Made by a program: the position numbers and the translations under genes. Of a stretch of 64,000 nt of DNA, positions 25,372 to 36,337 are shown one piece after another. The notes beneath the pieces were generated by a model. That model did no database searches and was not told the origin of the DNA. It saw nothing but the letters and a program-made list of their open reading frames with translations. Each line of letters begins with the position of its first letter. Position 1 is the first letter of the stretch. Origin of the DNA: Pseudomonas citronellolis (GTDB lineage Bacteria > Pseudomonadota > Gammaproteobacteria > Pseudomonadales > Pseudomonadaceae); NCBI RefSeq assembly GCF_029335315.1, contig NZ_JARJLT010000053.1, positions 1-64,000 on the forward strand, read 5' to 3'.

Positions 25372-26496
25372 TCACGCCATCTGCCCGATAGTTCGACGAA
25401 AACGCCAAAGCGCCGAAACAAAGAACACTAGCCCAATAATAAAGATCGACGCAAATTGCCCCCAAACTATTGCAAAACCAGCCCCACGAAACAAAATAGC
25501 TTGTGCCAACGTTACAAAATGTGTAGTCGGCGCGACCAACATTATATTCTGAACCAACTCAGGCATGCTCTCTCGAGGAGTTGTCCCGCCTGACAATATC
25601 TGTAATGGAATCAATATTATTATAACCAGAAGCCCCAACTGAGGCATTGAGCGAGCGACAGTCCCCAAAAAAATCCCCATTGAAGTTGTAGCAAATAGAT
25701 GGATAGCCGCCCCCGTTAAAAAAAGCAAAAAAGACCCACTCAATGGAACACCAATCCATGTATGCACAACAAATAGCAAAGATGCAGCCGCAGCCGTGAG
25801 CACGACCACTCCCATCGACCAAACTTTAGCCAACATAATCTCAAATGCAGTCAGGGGCATTACTAGCAAATGCTCGACCGTACCATGCTCACGCTCCCGA
25901 ATAAGAGCGGCCCCAGTAAGGATTATCGACAGCATCGTGATCTGATTTATAACCTCCATTACAGCCCCAAACCAAGCCTGAGTTAAATTTGGGTTAAACT
26001 CTGAGCGCACAGCCAACCTTATGGGCAGAGGCTGCTCCCCTCGATAGCGATTAACAAACTCCCTTATCTCACTATCGATGATGCTCTGTATATATCCAGC
26101 ACCAGAGAAAGCCTGAACTGTTTGGGTCGCATCGACATTTAACTGAATCTTTGGATTGCGACCAGCGAGCACATCTCTCTGAAAGTCTGGTGGAACATCA
26201 AGTGTAAAGCTGTACAACTCAGTATCCATCCCATGGTCCATTTCGACTTGGTTTATCTCAGACGGAGTCTGAAAGTATGGCTGCTGGAAGGATCTTATTA
26301 TTTGCTTTGATAGTTGAGACTGATCTTCATCAACCACAGCAATAGAGGCGTGATGTAGCGTCTCAGGCACTCCTGTTGCGGAACTGTATACGCCAAATGA
26401 AAATGCCCATGCAATCAGGATCAACATTGCATAGTCACGCCCCAGACTGTGGAACTCCTTGATACCAAGGTTGAAGATGTTCGCTAACTTCTTCAT
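25372..26496 (-). CDS. ABC-2 type exporter permease (YhhJ-like)
   Basis: A 374-residue membrane protein of the ABC-2 permease family: one N-terminal helix (about 20-45), a large periplasmic loop (about 50-180, VDEDQSQLSKQIIRSF), then five helices (EREHGTVEHLLVMPLTAFEIMLAKVW is the typical cytoplasmic coupling segment). It begins 4 nt after the stop of the RbbA-like gene and completes an exporter with the HlyD-type protein. The substrate is unknown. GC content is lower than that of the upstream ATPase half. Confidence 0.88.
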   Translation of the reverse strand: MKKLANIFNLGIKEFHSLGRDYAMLILIAWAFSFGVYSSATGVPETLHHASIAVVDEDQSQLSKQIIRSFQQPYFQTPSEINQVEMDHGMDTELYSFTLDVPPDFQRDVLAGRNPKIQLNVDATQTVQAFSGAGYIQSIIDSEIREFVNRYRGEQPLPIRLAVRSEFNPNLTQAWFGAVMEVINQITMLSIILTGAALIREREHGTVEHLLVMPLTAFEIMLAKVWSMGVVVLTAAAASLLFVVHTWIGVPLSGSFLLFLTGAAIHLFATTSMGIFLGTVARSMPQLGLLVIIILIPLQILSGGTTPRESMPELVQNIMLVAPTTHFVTLAQAILFRGAGFAIVWGQFASIFIIGLVFFVSALWRFRRTIGQMA

Positions 26497-26499
26497 GTA

Positions 26500-29244
26500 T
26501 TAGATCTCCTGCTTCTTCAGGAGGCACACACTTAGCAGCGTCAGCATCAGTATCATAGCTACCAATGGTAGGTAATAACCCCATAGATCAGAAATACCTA
26601 ACGCTTTTGAAAAGACACCACGACTAATAATCAGGAAATGCGAGGTCGGATACAGCTTGCCGATTAACGCAGCGGCACCTTCCAGCGAGGATACTGGATG
26701 GATCAGCCCGGCGAACTGAATAGCCGGAATCATAGTGGCGATCGCAGTGCCGAACACCGCAGCTATCTGGCTCCTCATGAAGGTAGAGAGCAGCAATCCT
26801 AGACCTGTGCTGGTAATCACGTAGAGCAGCGCTCCCAGAGTCAGTGCCAACAGACTGCCCTTGAGAGGCACGTGGAACAGTAGCACCGCCATGGTAAGCA
26901 TTAGTACGAAGTTAATCATGCCCATACCGATGTAGGGCAGTTGCTTGCCAAGCAAGAACTCCAGGCGAGTTACTGGAGTGACATATAGGTTGGTAATTGA
27001 GCCCAACTCCTTCTCACGCACCACTCCTAAGGCGGTGAGCATCGCTGGGATCATGATCAGCAGCAACGGAATCACCGCCGGAACCATGGCTTTAAGACTC
27101 TCCACGTCAGGATTGTATCGGTATCGTACCTCTACACCTGCTGCTGCACTGGACTTGGAGCCAGCATTTTCACGTGATAGTTCAGCTAAATAGCTAGTAT
27201 GCAACCATTGAACGTAACCTTGGACAGTAGTAGCACGAGTTGGCATGGCACCATCTATCCAAACTCCGATGGTTGGAGTATCTCCACGCTTTAAGTCACG
27301 ACCAAAATTTGGCGGTATTTCCAATGCCAAACTCAACTCTCCGCTACGCAAACGCTGGTCAAGCTCTTCTGGAGTTTGGATCGGGTTATGTTCAATAAAG
27401 TAGCGCGAACCCGCGACATTGAGTACATACTCTTGACTATTGGTAGTCTGATCACGATCAAGCACTGCAAAAGAAAGATTTTCTACGTCTACGTTAATCC
27501 CATACCCAATAATAAACATCAGCAATCCCGTTCCCAATAGTGCCAAGGTCAGACGAACTGGGTCACGACGCAACTCCATTGCCTCACGGCGGGCATAGCT
27601 AAGTAGACGCAGCCAGCTAAAGCGATCATTCCCCCTATATTTAGCTGATTTAGTTGTCTCAGAAGGTTGTTCCGGCGTGGTCTGTGCCTCAATAGTTACA
27701 GGTCCTCCAGCTGCCTCCTCCAAGTAGGCGATGAAAGTGGCCTCCAAAGTCGGCAGACCGCGCTTCTCCATAAGGCCTTGGGGAGTGTCACTGTCGAGAA
27801 CCCTGCCTGCATGCATTAGTGAGATACGATCACAGCGCCTGGCTTCATTCATGAAATGGGTGGAGATAAAGATGGTCACACCATCGTTCCGCGAAAGCTC
27901 CACCATCAGCTCCCAAAAACCGTCACGAGCAACTGGGTCAACGCCTGAGGTAGGCTCGTCGAGGATCAGGATTTCCGGCCTATGGATAACTGCCACCGCT
28001 AGTGATAAGCGCTGACGGATACCTAGCGGTAAACTGTCAGGTAATTCGTAACGGACCTTATCCAAGTCGAAGCGTTTAAGCATTTCCTCAACCCGCGGGC
28101 CAATCTGCTCGTCCGGCAAATGGAATAGCTTGGCGTGCAATTCGAGGTTCTGCAGCACTGTCAACTCGGCGTACAGGGAGAAGGCTTGGGACATGTAGCC
28201 AACTCGCCGGCGCGTCTCCATGTCGTTAGGGTCCACCGGCTGGCCAAACAAGGCACAGCTACCCTCGCTGGTCGGCAGCAGGCCAGTGAGCATCTTCATA
28301 GTGGTGGACTTGCCGCAACCGTTGGAGCCGAGAAAGCCGAAGATTTCCCCGCGCTCGATACGGAAGCTGACGTGGTCCACCGCAACGAAATCGCCGAAGC
28401 GGCAGGTCAGCCCTTCGGCCTCGATGGCAATCTGCGGCGCGCCGTCACTCTGTGGGCGAGGTGGAATGACCAGCTTGTGGTGACCGTCGCGTTTGCTCTC
28501 GGGCAGCAGCGCGATGAAGGCCTCTTCGAGATTCTGCGTGCCAGTCTGCTCACGTAGTTGGGCGGGCGTGCCGGTAGCGAGCACCTTGCCGTCGTCCATC
28601 GCCACCAGGTGATCGAAGCGCTCGGCTTCCTCCATGTAGGCCGTAGCCACCAGCACGCTCATCCCTTCGCGGCCGGCGCGGATGCGCGCGATCAGCTCCC
28701 AGAACTGGTTGCGCGACAACGGGTCGACGCCAGTGGTGGGTTCGTCGAGGATCAGCAGGTCGGGATCGTGGATTAGCGCGCAGCACAGCCCGAGCTTCTG
28801 CTTCATGCCGCCGGAGAGTTTGCCCGCCGGGCGTTCGGCAAAGGGCGCAAGGCCCGTGCTGTGCAGCAGGTCGGCGATGCGCCGCTCGCGCTCGACCTTG
28901 TCGTGGCCGAAGAGACGACCGAAGAAGTCGACGTTCTCGAACACCGAGAGCGTCGGGTAGAGGTTCTTGCCCAAACCCTGGGGCATGTAGGCGATGCGCG
29001 GGCACACGGCGCGGCGGTGGCGCATGTCGCGCATGTCGCCGCCCAGCACTTGGATATCTCCATCCTGCATCTTGCGAGCACCGGCAAGCAGCGCGAGCAA
29101 GCTGGACTTACCAACACCATCAGGGCCAATCAAACCAACCATGCGATTAGCCGGAATGTCCAAGCTGATATTGTCTAATGCTCGGGTCTCACCATAACGC
29201 AGCAAGACACCGTTCAAAAGCGCTACGCAGTCGGCAGAGGTCAT
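26500..29244 (-). CDS. RbbA-like tandem ATPase/ABC-2 permease fusion
   Basis: A 914-residue protein with two ABC ATPase domains followed by an ABC-2 permease domain, as in E. coli YhiH/RbbA. NBD1: Walker A GPDGVGKS (40-47), signature LSGGMKQK, Walker [14 protein letters not shown]2: GSNGCGKST, a degenerate signature (LPLGIRQR) and LILDEPTSG. The C-terminal 370 residues hold six helices. Despite the old ribosome-associated label for RbbA, the operon (membrane fusion protein, this protein, a second permease) fits a drug or lipid exporter. It overlaps the HlyD gene by ATGA. The N-terminal half is GC-rich and the permease half GC-poor. Confidence 0.88.
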   Translation of the reverse strand: MTSADCVALLNGVLLRYGETRALDNISLDIPANRMVGLIGPDGVGKSSLLALLAGARKMQDGDIQVLGGDMRDMRHRRAVCPRIAYMPQGLGKNLYPTLSVFENVDFFGRLFGHDKVERERRIADLLHSTGLAPFAERPAGKLSGGMKQKLGLCCALIHDPDLLILDEPTTGVDPLSRNQFWELIARIRAGREGMSVLVATAYMEEAERFDHLVAMDDGKVLATGTPAQLREQTGTQNLEEAFIALLPESKRDGHHKLVIPPRPQSDGAPQIAIEAEGLTCRFGDFVAVDHVSFRIERGEIFGFLGSNGCGKSTTMKMLTGLLPTSEGSCALFGQPVDPNDMETRRRVGYMSQAFSLYAELTVLQNLELHAKLFHLPDEQIGPRVEEMLKRFDLDKVRYELPDSLPLGIRQRLSLAVAVIHRPEILILDEPTSGVDPVARDGFWELMVELSRNDGVTIFISTHFMNEARRCDRISLMHAGRVLDSDTPQGLMEKRGLPTLEATFIAYLEEAAGGPVTIEAQTTPEQPSETTKSAKYRGNDRFSWLRLLSYARREAMELRRDPVRLTLALLGTGLLMFIIGYGINVDVENLSFAVLDRDQTTNSQEYVLNVAGSRYFIEHNPIQTPEELDQRLRSGELSLALEIPPNFGRDLKRGDTPTIGVWIDGAMPTRATTVQGYVQWLHTSYLAELSRENAGSKSSAAAGVEVRYRYNPDVESLKAMVPAVIPLLLIMIPAMLTALGVVREKELGSITNLYVTPVTRLEFLLGKQLPYIGMGMINFVLMLTMAVLLFHVPLKGSLLALTLGALLYVITSTGLGLLLSTFMRSQIAAVFGTAIATMIPAIQFAGLIHPVSSLEGAAALIGKLYPTSHFLIISRGVFSKALGISDLWGYYLPLVAMILMLTLLSVCLLKKQEI

Positions 29245-30314
29245 TGCGGGACCTTGATCTGCAAGTCAGTTGGCCACTCACACTGTGGAGCGAGGCGGAG
29301 GTAAGCCATGCCTGGAACGCCGGTCTTCACGTAAGTTATGTACTTCTCTAGCAGAGCCGGATCAAGGCGCGCCTTGATACGGAACATTAGCTTCTCGCGC
29401 TCGTTGGCAGTCTCCACAGTTTTGGGTGTGAACTGGGCAACGCTGGCCACGTAGGACACCTTGGCTGGAATCACGTACTGCGGTAACGCATCGATCACCA
29501 GGCGCACTTCCTGGCCGAGCTCGACCTTGCCGGCCTGGCCCGAAGGCAGAAAGAAAGTCATGTAGACGTCGGCCAGATCGACCATATTGAGCAACTTGCC
29601 GCCAGCGGACAGAACCTCACCCGGCTGCGCCACGCGGTACTGCACGCGACCATTGCGCGGGGCCTTGAGCAGGCTGTCGTCGATATCCGCTTGCAGGCGC
29701 GCGGTGCTAGCGGTAGCCGCTTCGATGGCCGATTGCGCCTCGACCACCTGGGAGCGCGCGGCGGCGATCCCGGCCTGAGCCGAGACTACCTGCGAGCGCG
29801 AAGCAGCCAGAGCGGCCTGCGAGCTCTGCATCACGGCTTGATCATCATCGAGTTGTTGTTGCGGAAGTGCGTTTCGCTTGACCAACTGCTCGGTGCGACT
29901 GAAACGCTTCTGCGCAGCTGTGAGCTCAGCCTGACGCTGCGCCACCACCGCCTCAGCGGTGGCCTTCTCACTCATCCGCTGGGCCACCAAAGACTCAGCA
30001 GTGGACTTCGCATTCTGCGCTCGACGTACCTCTGCTTGCGCCTGAGCCAACTGAGCTTCGAGAACCTGAGTATCCATTTGCGCAACCACTTCGCCACTTT
30101 TAACGGAGTCACCCTCATCAACGTTGATTGATGCAATTCGACCAGGCAGCTTGGTAGCTACATCTACTTCAGTAGCTTCTATTCGTCCGTTAGCAGCAGC
30201 AAACTCCCTACCAATAGCACTAGGCCTCAACATTACCCATACAAGAGCAAAAACCGCTATACAGGCCAGAAACAAGAGAACACGGAGTAGCCATCTCCTA
30301 CCTACCTTCATCAC
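29241..30314 (-). CDS. HlyD/EmrA-type membrane fusion protein
   Basis: A 357-residue periplasmic adaptor: one N-terminal membrane anchor (about 8-28), biotinyl-lipoyl half-motifs ([24 protein letters not shown] and later [21 protein letters not shown]), and a long Ala/Gln-rich coiled coil (about 75-205) that would reach towards an outer-membrane factor. No TolC-type gene is adjacent. It is the first gene of the exporter operon and is divergent from an AraC-type regulator across a 350-nt AT-rich region. Confidence 0.9.
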   Translation of the reverse strand: MMKVGRRWLLRVLLFLACIAVFALVWVMLRPSAIGREFAAANGRIEATEVDVATKLPGRIASINVDEGDSVKSGEVVAQMDTQVLEAQLAQAQAEVRRAQNAKSTAESLVAQRMSEKATAEAVVAQRQAELTAAQKRFSRTEQLVKRNALPQQQLDDDQAVMQSSQAALAASRSQVVSAQAGIAAARSQVVEAQSAIEAATASTARLQADIDDSLLKAPRNGRVQYRVAQPGEVLSAGGKLLNMVDLADVYMTFFLPSGQAGKVELGQEVRLVIDALPQYVIPAKVSYVASVAQFTPKTVETANEREKLMFRIKARLDPALLEKYITYVKTGVPGMAYLRLAPQCEWPTDLQIKVPQ

Positions 30315-30522
30315 TCACCCCGAACCAAACCGAACCAAAAAAACGAAACACGCCCCTAAAAAACCATAAAACTCAACCAGATCACCAAACACACAAACTA
30401 CAACGCCCTCCCAAAGTAAGGGGAAACACACCGACAAATACTACGAAGGTTAAAGTCACTAAACCCAGAGAATTACACCCACTCAGCTCCGTCTCAACAC
30501 AAGAGTGAACCAAACCACCGAG

Positions 30523-30539
30523 GCATAGGCAACGTCCCC
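30523..30539. promoter_or_regulatory. Motif shared with the phaB/phbR promoter region
   Basis: GCATAGGCAACGTCCCC at this site closely matches GCATAGGCAATGTTCCCC at 36175-36192. Both lie upstream of AraC-family paralogues that are divergent from an operon. It is a likely operator for one or both regulators. The rest of the 30315-30660 gap is AT-rich with no gene seen. Confidence 0.55.
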
Positions 30540-30660
30540 TGGCGCCAAAAAAACGTCTGCAGAAACAAATTCTATAGACAGAAGGACTATGGACATACTC
30601 ACAGCATCCAGATATACATATATAAACGCACAAGAGTCGCCCCCAAAACAGGAGCAGCGA

Positions 30661-31701
30661 GTGGTGAGCAGGATAAGTACCAGTCTAACCGTCCAGCTAG
30701 TGAGCATCCTTGCCAGTGAAAGTCTCGACACAGAGCGACTCTGCAAAGAGTCAGGAATAGATATCGAAGAACTAAGCTCACAAAGCAAATTCATCTCAAG
30801 ATCTAGCGTTCTTCAACTAATGGATCTAGCAGAAATCGAGAGCAGCAACCCAAACATTGGACTGAAAGCCCACCATCAACTTCTTCCAGGTGCATTTCAA
30901 CTAGTAGGATATGCAATGATATCCAGCGCCAACTTAAAAGATGCACTATTGGCACTAGTTCGCTTTTCCACGCTTCTAGGAAACGGCTTTACCATCAAAC
31001 TCACACAAGAGAAGAGTGGAATGCGCCTGTGGCACTCTGACAACTCAGAAGGCAAAGCAAAGAAATCTCGAGCATTTAGCGATGTAATACTATCATCAAC
31101 CATGGGACTATGCCGTCGAATGACAGGAGGAAGACGTCCCATAGCACGAGAAGTCGAGTTTATCTACCCCATGCCAAAAGACATCTCAGAGCACCAACAG
31201 ATTTTTGATTGCACCTTACACTTCGACAGAAATCGAAATAGCATCCTATTTTTTCAAGAAGCACTATCTATTCCCCTAAGCACTGCAAACGAGGCACTCG
31301 CGGTACTCCACGAAAGTCTGGCTGAACATCAAAAACACCATTTAAATAATGGATATTTCAGCGAGCGCACACGATCCTCGCTCATCAAGCGACTCGGGAG
31401 CTCCCCCTGCGACATAGACTCCGTAGCAAAAGAACTTAACACCAACGTTCGAATCTTGCAGCGCGAACTTGCAAAAGAGGGAAATAACTTCAAAAAAATA
31501 CTCGATAGCACTCGAAAAAAACTAGCCGAGCATTATTTAATAAATTATCTATCTTACTCGCTAGAGCACATATGCACCTTGCTAAGCTTTAAAGAAATCA
31601 GCAGCCTTCACAAGGCCTGCCTACGCTGGTTCGGCACTCCACCAGGGAGCTTTCGAAGCACCAACGCAGGAACGAACCTACCTAGGGATGGTCTGAAATA
31701 G
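30661..31701 (+). CDS. AraC-family regulator, paralogue of the PHB regulator
   Basis: A 346-residue regulator. The N-terminal half is the arabinose-independent 'AraC-binding-like' domain (RLCKESGIDIEEL... LGLKAHHQLLPGAFQLVGYAMISSANLKDAL). The C-terminal HTH pair is at about 245-335 (IDSVAKELNTNVRILQRELAKEG... ICTLLSFKEISSLHKACLRWFGTPPG). GTG at 30661 is chosen because GGAG lies 6 nt upstream and alignment with the paralogue at 36338 begins there; an ATG at 30589 has too short a spacing. Divergent from the exporter operon, so probably its activator. Low GC. Confidence 0.85.
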   Translation: MVSRISTSLTVQLVSILASESLDTERLCKESGIDIEELSSQSKFISRSSVLQLMDLAEIESSNPNIGLKAHHQLLPGAFQLVGYAMISSANLKDALLALVRFSTLLGNGFTIKLTQEKSGMRLWHSDNSEGKAKKSRAFSDVILSSTMGLCRRMTGGRRPIAREVEFIYPMPKDISEHQQIFDCTLHFDRNRNSILFFQEALSIPLSTANEALAVLHESLAEHQKHHLNNGYFSERTRSSLIKRLGSSPCDIDSVAKELNTNVRILQRELAKEGNNFKKILDSTRKKLAEHYLINYLSYSLEHICTLLSFKEISSLHKACLRWFGTPPGSFRSTNAGTNLPRDGLK

Positions 31702-31721
31702 TCCCGTACTTCCGAGCATCC

Positions 31722-31928
31722 CTAAAGCAAACCCAGATCGCCTTTTTGTGAAAGAGCAGTGAGAAACCCATTAAGCCACTCATGACGACTACAAAGCCCC
31801 TCCACAGTCGAATGAGAGTATGGGCAGTCAAAAATTGTCAAACCCAACAAACCAGACTCATATCCAACATCGAAAGGCTTTCTGAGCTCAAATCCAGAGC
31901 AACCCTCAAACTCATAGTCATCTAACAT
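31722..31928 (-). CDS. Ribosome modulation factor-like (Rmf/CrpP family) protein
   Basis: A 68-residue protein whose core GYESGLLGLTIFDCPYSHS...WLNGFLTAL follows the Rmf pattern (GYxAGxxG...CPY...R..WlxGw..A). Rmf dimerises 70S ribosomes into inactive 100S in stationary phase; the related CrpP group was described as a small resistance factor. The ATG at 31928 has GAGGTG 6 nt upstream. It lies between an AraC-type gene and phaC, outside the usual chromosomal rmf setting, and is shorter in conserved basic residues than classical Rmf. The family call is reasonable; function is open. Confidence 0.6.
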   Translation of the reverse strand: MLDDYEFEGCSGFELRKPFDVGYESGLLGLTIFDCPYSHSTVEGLCSRHEWLNGFLTALSQKGDLGLL

Positions 31929-32308
31929 TGGACACCTCAAGTTTCTCGGACATAATTATCCAGCAGGCACCTACCACAAAAAAGCCAAAACCACGCTCAC
32001 CAACTAACAACTCCACCGAGACTCTTTCGTAGACCATGAGCCAATAGTATATTTCTTTGACCATTCCAAAAACTGAAGAGTTAGCACAACACACCCCAGC
32101 ATCTTATTAAATGGCCTTACACCATAAAAGACTGCTCGCAACCACACTATTGGGACCATGGATATCCGTTCTACCGCTACCCCGTAGACAAGTGCTACTT
32201 ACGCCACTGCCAGCGAGCAACACGTCGACCAAATTCGCCCGGGAGCAATCAACCAACCCTATCGACTCAGAGGCCGAGCACATAAAGCTTATTCAGCTGA
32301 CATTGCCT
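31929..32308. other. Gene-free stretch downstream of phaC
   Basis: About 380 nt, AT-rich, without a gene I can support. An open frame from 32111 on the plus strand has no ribosome site and its second half is antisense to phaC, so it was left out. Confidence 0.5.
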
Positions 32309-34009
32309 TTACTGTTGAACATAGCGGCCAGGCGCACGCTCAAGCGGTGGGTATTCGGCACTGCCCAGCATACTGGTGGCAGTCTTGCGTGGACCGGCAT
32401 AGCCAGACAACCAAGTGAACCAATCGCTCCACCAACTACCAGAATGGTGCTGAGCTCCCTGCAGCCAATCGTCGGGCACTGACTCTATGCGATCATTGGT
32501 CCAGTAGTGCCGCTTCTGTCTAGCTGGCGGATTGATTACTCCGGCGATGTGGCCGGAGGCGCCGAGGACGAACCGCTTTGAGCCTCCCAGCAATGCCGTA
32601 CTGGCATAGGCGCTGCGCCAAGGCACGATGTGGTCGTCGTGAGTACCCAGGATATAGGCCGGAGCATCTATAGCGCGCAGATCCAGCTTGACGCCGCACA
32701 GATCCAACTCCCCCGACTTGAGGTCGTTCTGCAGGTAGGTGTGGCGCAGATACCAACAATACAGAGCCCCCGGCAGATTGGTGCTGTCGTTGTTCCAGAA
32801 TAACAGGTCCAGAGCAAGCGGCTTCTGCCCCTTGAGGTACTTGTCTACGTTGTAGTTCCACCACAGCTCGTTGGGCCGCAGCAGGGAGAAGGTATTACCC
32901 ATGTCCTCGCCGCGGAACAGGCCATATTTTCCACCATGGCCACCGACGGTGCGCTCACGGAAGGCCACCAATTGCTCATCGACGAAGACGCTGATCGGCC
33001 CGGTATCAAGGTAGTCAAGAAAGGTGGCGAATAGACTCAGGCTGGCAATATCGTGGTCGCCACGCGCTGCCAGCACCGCTAGAGCGCAGCTCAACATGGT
33101 GCCGCCAATGCAGAACCCCAAACAGTTCAGATGGCGCTCACCGCTGATGGCCCGGGTAGTGCGCAGGGCGCTGATCACTCCGTCCTGGATGATCTGCTCC
33201 CAAGTGACGTCGGCCTGTTCCTGAGTGAAGTTGCGCCAGGACATCAGAAAAACTTGATGACCTTGCTCCAACAGATGGCGGATTAGAGAGTTTTCCGGGC
33301 CGAGGTCGAGGATGTAGTATTTGTTGATCGCCGGCGGGACAATGAATACTGGCCGCTGGTATTGCGTTTCGCTGAGCGGCGAATACTGGATCAGTTGGAA
33401 AAGAGGGGTTTCCAGCACTACGGCACCCGGGGTGGTGGCCAGATTCACACCGACTTCGAAATCGCCCAGGTCACATTGACGCAACTTTCCTTCCTTCAGG
33501 TCACTAGCAAGATGCAATAGGCCACTTAGAAGGCTGCCGCCCTGGGTTTCTACCAAGCGTTGTAGAGCATCGGGGTTGCTCAGCAGAAAATTACTGGGAG
33601 CACTTGCTGCAATCGCTTGTTCGATAAGGTAACGAAGGCGCTGGCGCGGCTTTTGCTCATCGATGGGGAGGAGTTCCAACAATTTCAGCAGGAAACCGGA
33701 GTTCAGAAGGTAGAAGGCAGCCAGAGAGCCGAACAGCGGTTCGCTCCAGTTGTCGCTAGCAAAGCGACGATCGTTGAACACGAACGGTTGACAGGTCAGC
33801 AGTTGCTGGCCAAGTTCGGCCCACTGTTGTTGGTAGCCAGCCTGCAGCTGCTCCAACGCCTCGACAGGTACGTCGAACCACCGGCTTTGGTCATGGCCGC
33901 TGAACCAAGCATTTTGCGCCACATATAAGCGCAGTTGCTGCAGGATGAAGCTGGCGACAAAAGGCGCCTGACCCGACCAGTAGTGAGCAAAGGTGTGTCC
34001 GTTGTCCAT
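32309..34009 (-). CDS. phaC: Short-chain poly(3-hydroxyalkanoate) synthase
   Basis: A 566-residue PHA synthase that polymerises (R)-3-hydroxybutyryl-CoA on the granule surface. The lipase-like box is GFCIGG with the nucleophile C300; the Asp and His of the triad lie in ILGTHDDHIVPW and LGASGHIAGV. The conserved WWNYNVDKYLKG and FLMSWRN segments are present. Length and sequence style match class I/PhbC of Pseudomonas sp. 61-3 rather than class II mcl synthases. GGAGAGG precedes the ATG at 34009. It is last in the phaB-phaA-phaC order, with 137 nt between phaA and phaC. Confidence 0.93.
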   Translation of the reverse strand: MDNGHTFAHYWSGQAPFVASFILQQLRLYVAQNAWFSGHDQSRWFDVPVEALEQLQAGYQQQWAELGQQLLTCQPFVFNDRRFASDNWSEPLFGSLAAFYLLNSGFLLKLLELLPIDEQKPRQRLRYLIEQAIAASAPSNFLLSNPDALQRLVETQGGSLLSGLLHLASDLKEGKLRQCDLGDFEVGVNLATTPGAVVLETPLFQLIQYSPLSETQYQRPVFIVPPAINKYYILDLGPENSLIRHLLEQGHQVFLMSWRNFTQEQADVTWEQIIQDGVISALRTTRAISGERHLNCLGFCIGGTMLSCALAVLAARGDHDIASLSLFATFLDYLDTGPISVFVDEQLVAFRERTVGGHGGKYGLFRGEDMGNTFSLLRPNELWWNYNVDKYLKGQKPLALDLLFWNNDSTNLPGALYCWYLRHTYLQNDLKSGELDLCGVKLDLRAIDAPAYILGTHDDHIVPWRSAYASTALLGGSKRFVLGASGHIAGVINPPARQKRHYWTNDRIESVPDDWLQGAQHHSGSWWSDWFTWLSGYAGPRKTATSMLGSAEYPPLERAPGRYVQQ

Positions 34010-34146
34010 GGCCTCTCCGGGAGTATGAAAACAAAGGCCGCACCCGGTGAGGGGCGCGGTGCGATCATGTCTGACGTAACCGCACGGCCAGCCTGGCGGT
34101 GCGGGTGCAGGGGGGGGCACGTCCGGCAGAGTCGCGAAAGTGTCAT

Positions 34147-35325
<1,179 letters not shown>

Positions 35326-35370
35326 CTGGAACGCCTCATGTCACAGCTGAGCGAGGGTGCGAATGGCGCA

Positions 35371-36129
35371 TCACTGCATGTTCATGCCGCCATTCACCGA
35401 GAAGTCGGCGCCTGTGGCATAGGCAGACTGATCGGAGGCCAGCCAGGCCACGATCGATGCAATCTCCTCGGGCTGGCCGAGACGGCCGACAGGGATGCCG
35501 GTGATCATGCCCTCAAGGATGTCCGGGCGAATCGCCGCGGTCATGTCCGTCTTGATGTAACCAGGAGAAACCGTGTTAACAGTCACGCCCTTACCACTCA
35601 CCTCGCGAGCCAAGGCCATACTGAAGCCATGAATGCCCGCCTTAGCCGCAGAGTAGTTAGCCTGCCCGAACTGCCCTCGTTGACCATTGATCGAGGAGAT
35701 GTTGATTACGCGCCCCCAGCTTTTGGCCAGCATGCCTTCGATGACCTGCTTGGTGGTGTTGAACAAGCCGGTAAGGTTGGTATCGATTACCGCCCTCCAA
35801 CTCTCCAGAGACATCTTGCGGAAGGTGCCGTCTCGGGTGATGCCAGCATTGTTGACCAACACATCAATCGAACCAACAGTCTCTCGCACCATTTCAAAGG
35901 CTTGGCGGGTACTGTCCCAGTCAGTGATATCGCAATCGATACAGTGGAAGTGAAAGCCTGCATCAAATTGCTCGGAGATCCAGGAGGCCTTACGTCGGGA
36001 GCAAGGGCTACATCCCACAACCACGATGAAGCCGTCCAGATACAAACGCCGACTAATCGCCGTACCAATCCCCCCCATACCACCAGTGACCAGTGCTATA
36101 CGCGCCGGATTGTTCGAAGTATTCAACAA
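35371..36129 (-). CDS. phaB: Acetoacetyl-CoA reductase
   Basis: A 252-residue short-chain dehydrogenase that reduces acetoacetyl-CoA to (R)-3-hydroxybutyryl-CoA with NADPH. The cofactor loop is TGGMGGIG (15-22), then VNNAGITRDGTF, the catalytic Ser in INISSINGQRGQFGQ and the Tyr-x3-Lys in NYSAAK. SPGYIKTDM follows. This is the PhaB signature set. It begins the phaBAC operon and is divergent from the AraC-type regulator at 36338. Confidence 0.94.
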   Translation of the reverse strand: MLNTSNNPARIALVTGGMGGIGTAISRRLYLDGFIVVVGCSPCSRRKASWISEQFDAGFHFHCIDCDITDWDSTRQAFEMVRETVGSIDVLVNNAGITRDGTFRKMSLESWRAVIDTNLTGLFNTTKQVIEGMLAKSWGRVINISSINGQRGQFGQANYSAAKAGIHGFSMALAREVSGKGVTVNTVSPGYIKTDMTAAIRPDILEGMITGIPVGRLGQPEEIASIVAWLASDQSAYATGADFSVNGGMNMQ

Positions 36130-36165
36130 TCACTCCTCCTTAAAACTGAGAAGTAAGTGTCCTGC

Positions 36166-36214
36166 GCATCGCAAGCATAGGCAATGTTCCCCGATGACGG
36201 GGAATTGTCCCTGC
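36166..36214. promoter_or_regulatory. Operator-like motifs between phaB and its AraC-type regulator
   Basis: GCATCGCAA (36166-36174), equal to most of the palindrome core in the phaP promoter, is directly followed by GCATAGGCAATGTTCCCC (36175-36192), which matches the site at 30523. A second GTCCCTGCGCGCC element follows near 36207. This looks like stacked PhaR-type and AraC-type sites controlling phaBAC and its regulator. Confidence 0.5.
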
Positions 36215-36337
36215 GCGCCATAACTGGCGCGTCTCGACAATAACTCAACCAAGTTTTGATCTAAGTCATTAATAATCACCTTGCAGACGTCTAATTTCCA
36301 CACTTCATCTCCACAGAGAAACGACGCAGAGGGGCGC

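Noticed and set aside
32111-32482. A plus-strand 123-residue frame after phaC
   Set aside because: No ribosome site; the second half is antisense to the phaC C-terminus and shows no domain.
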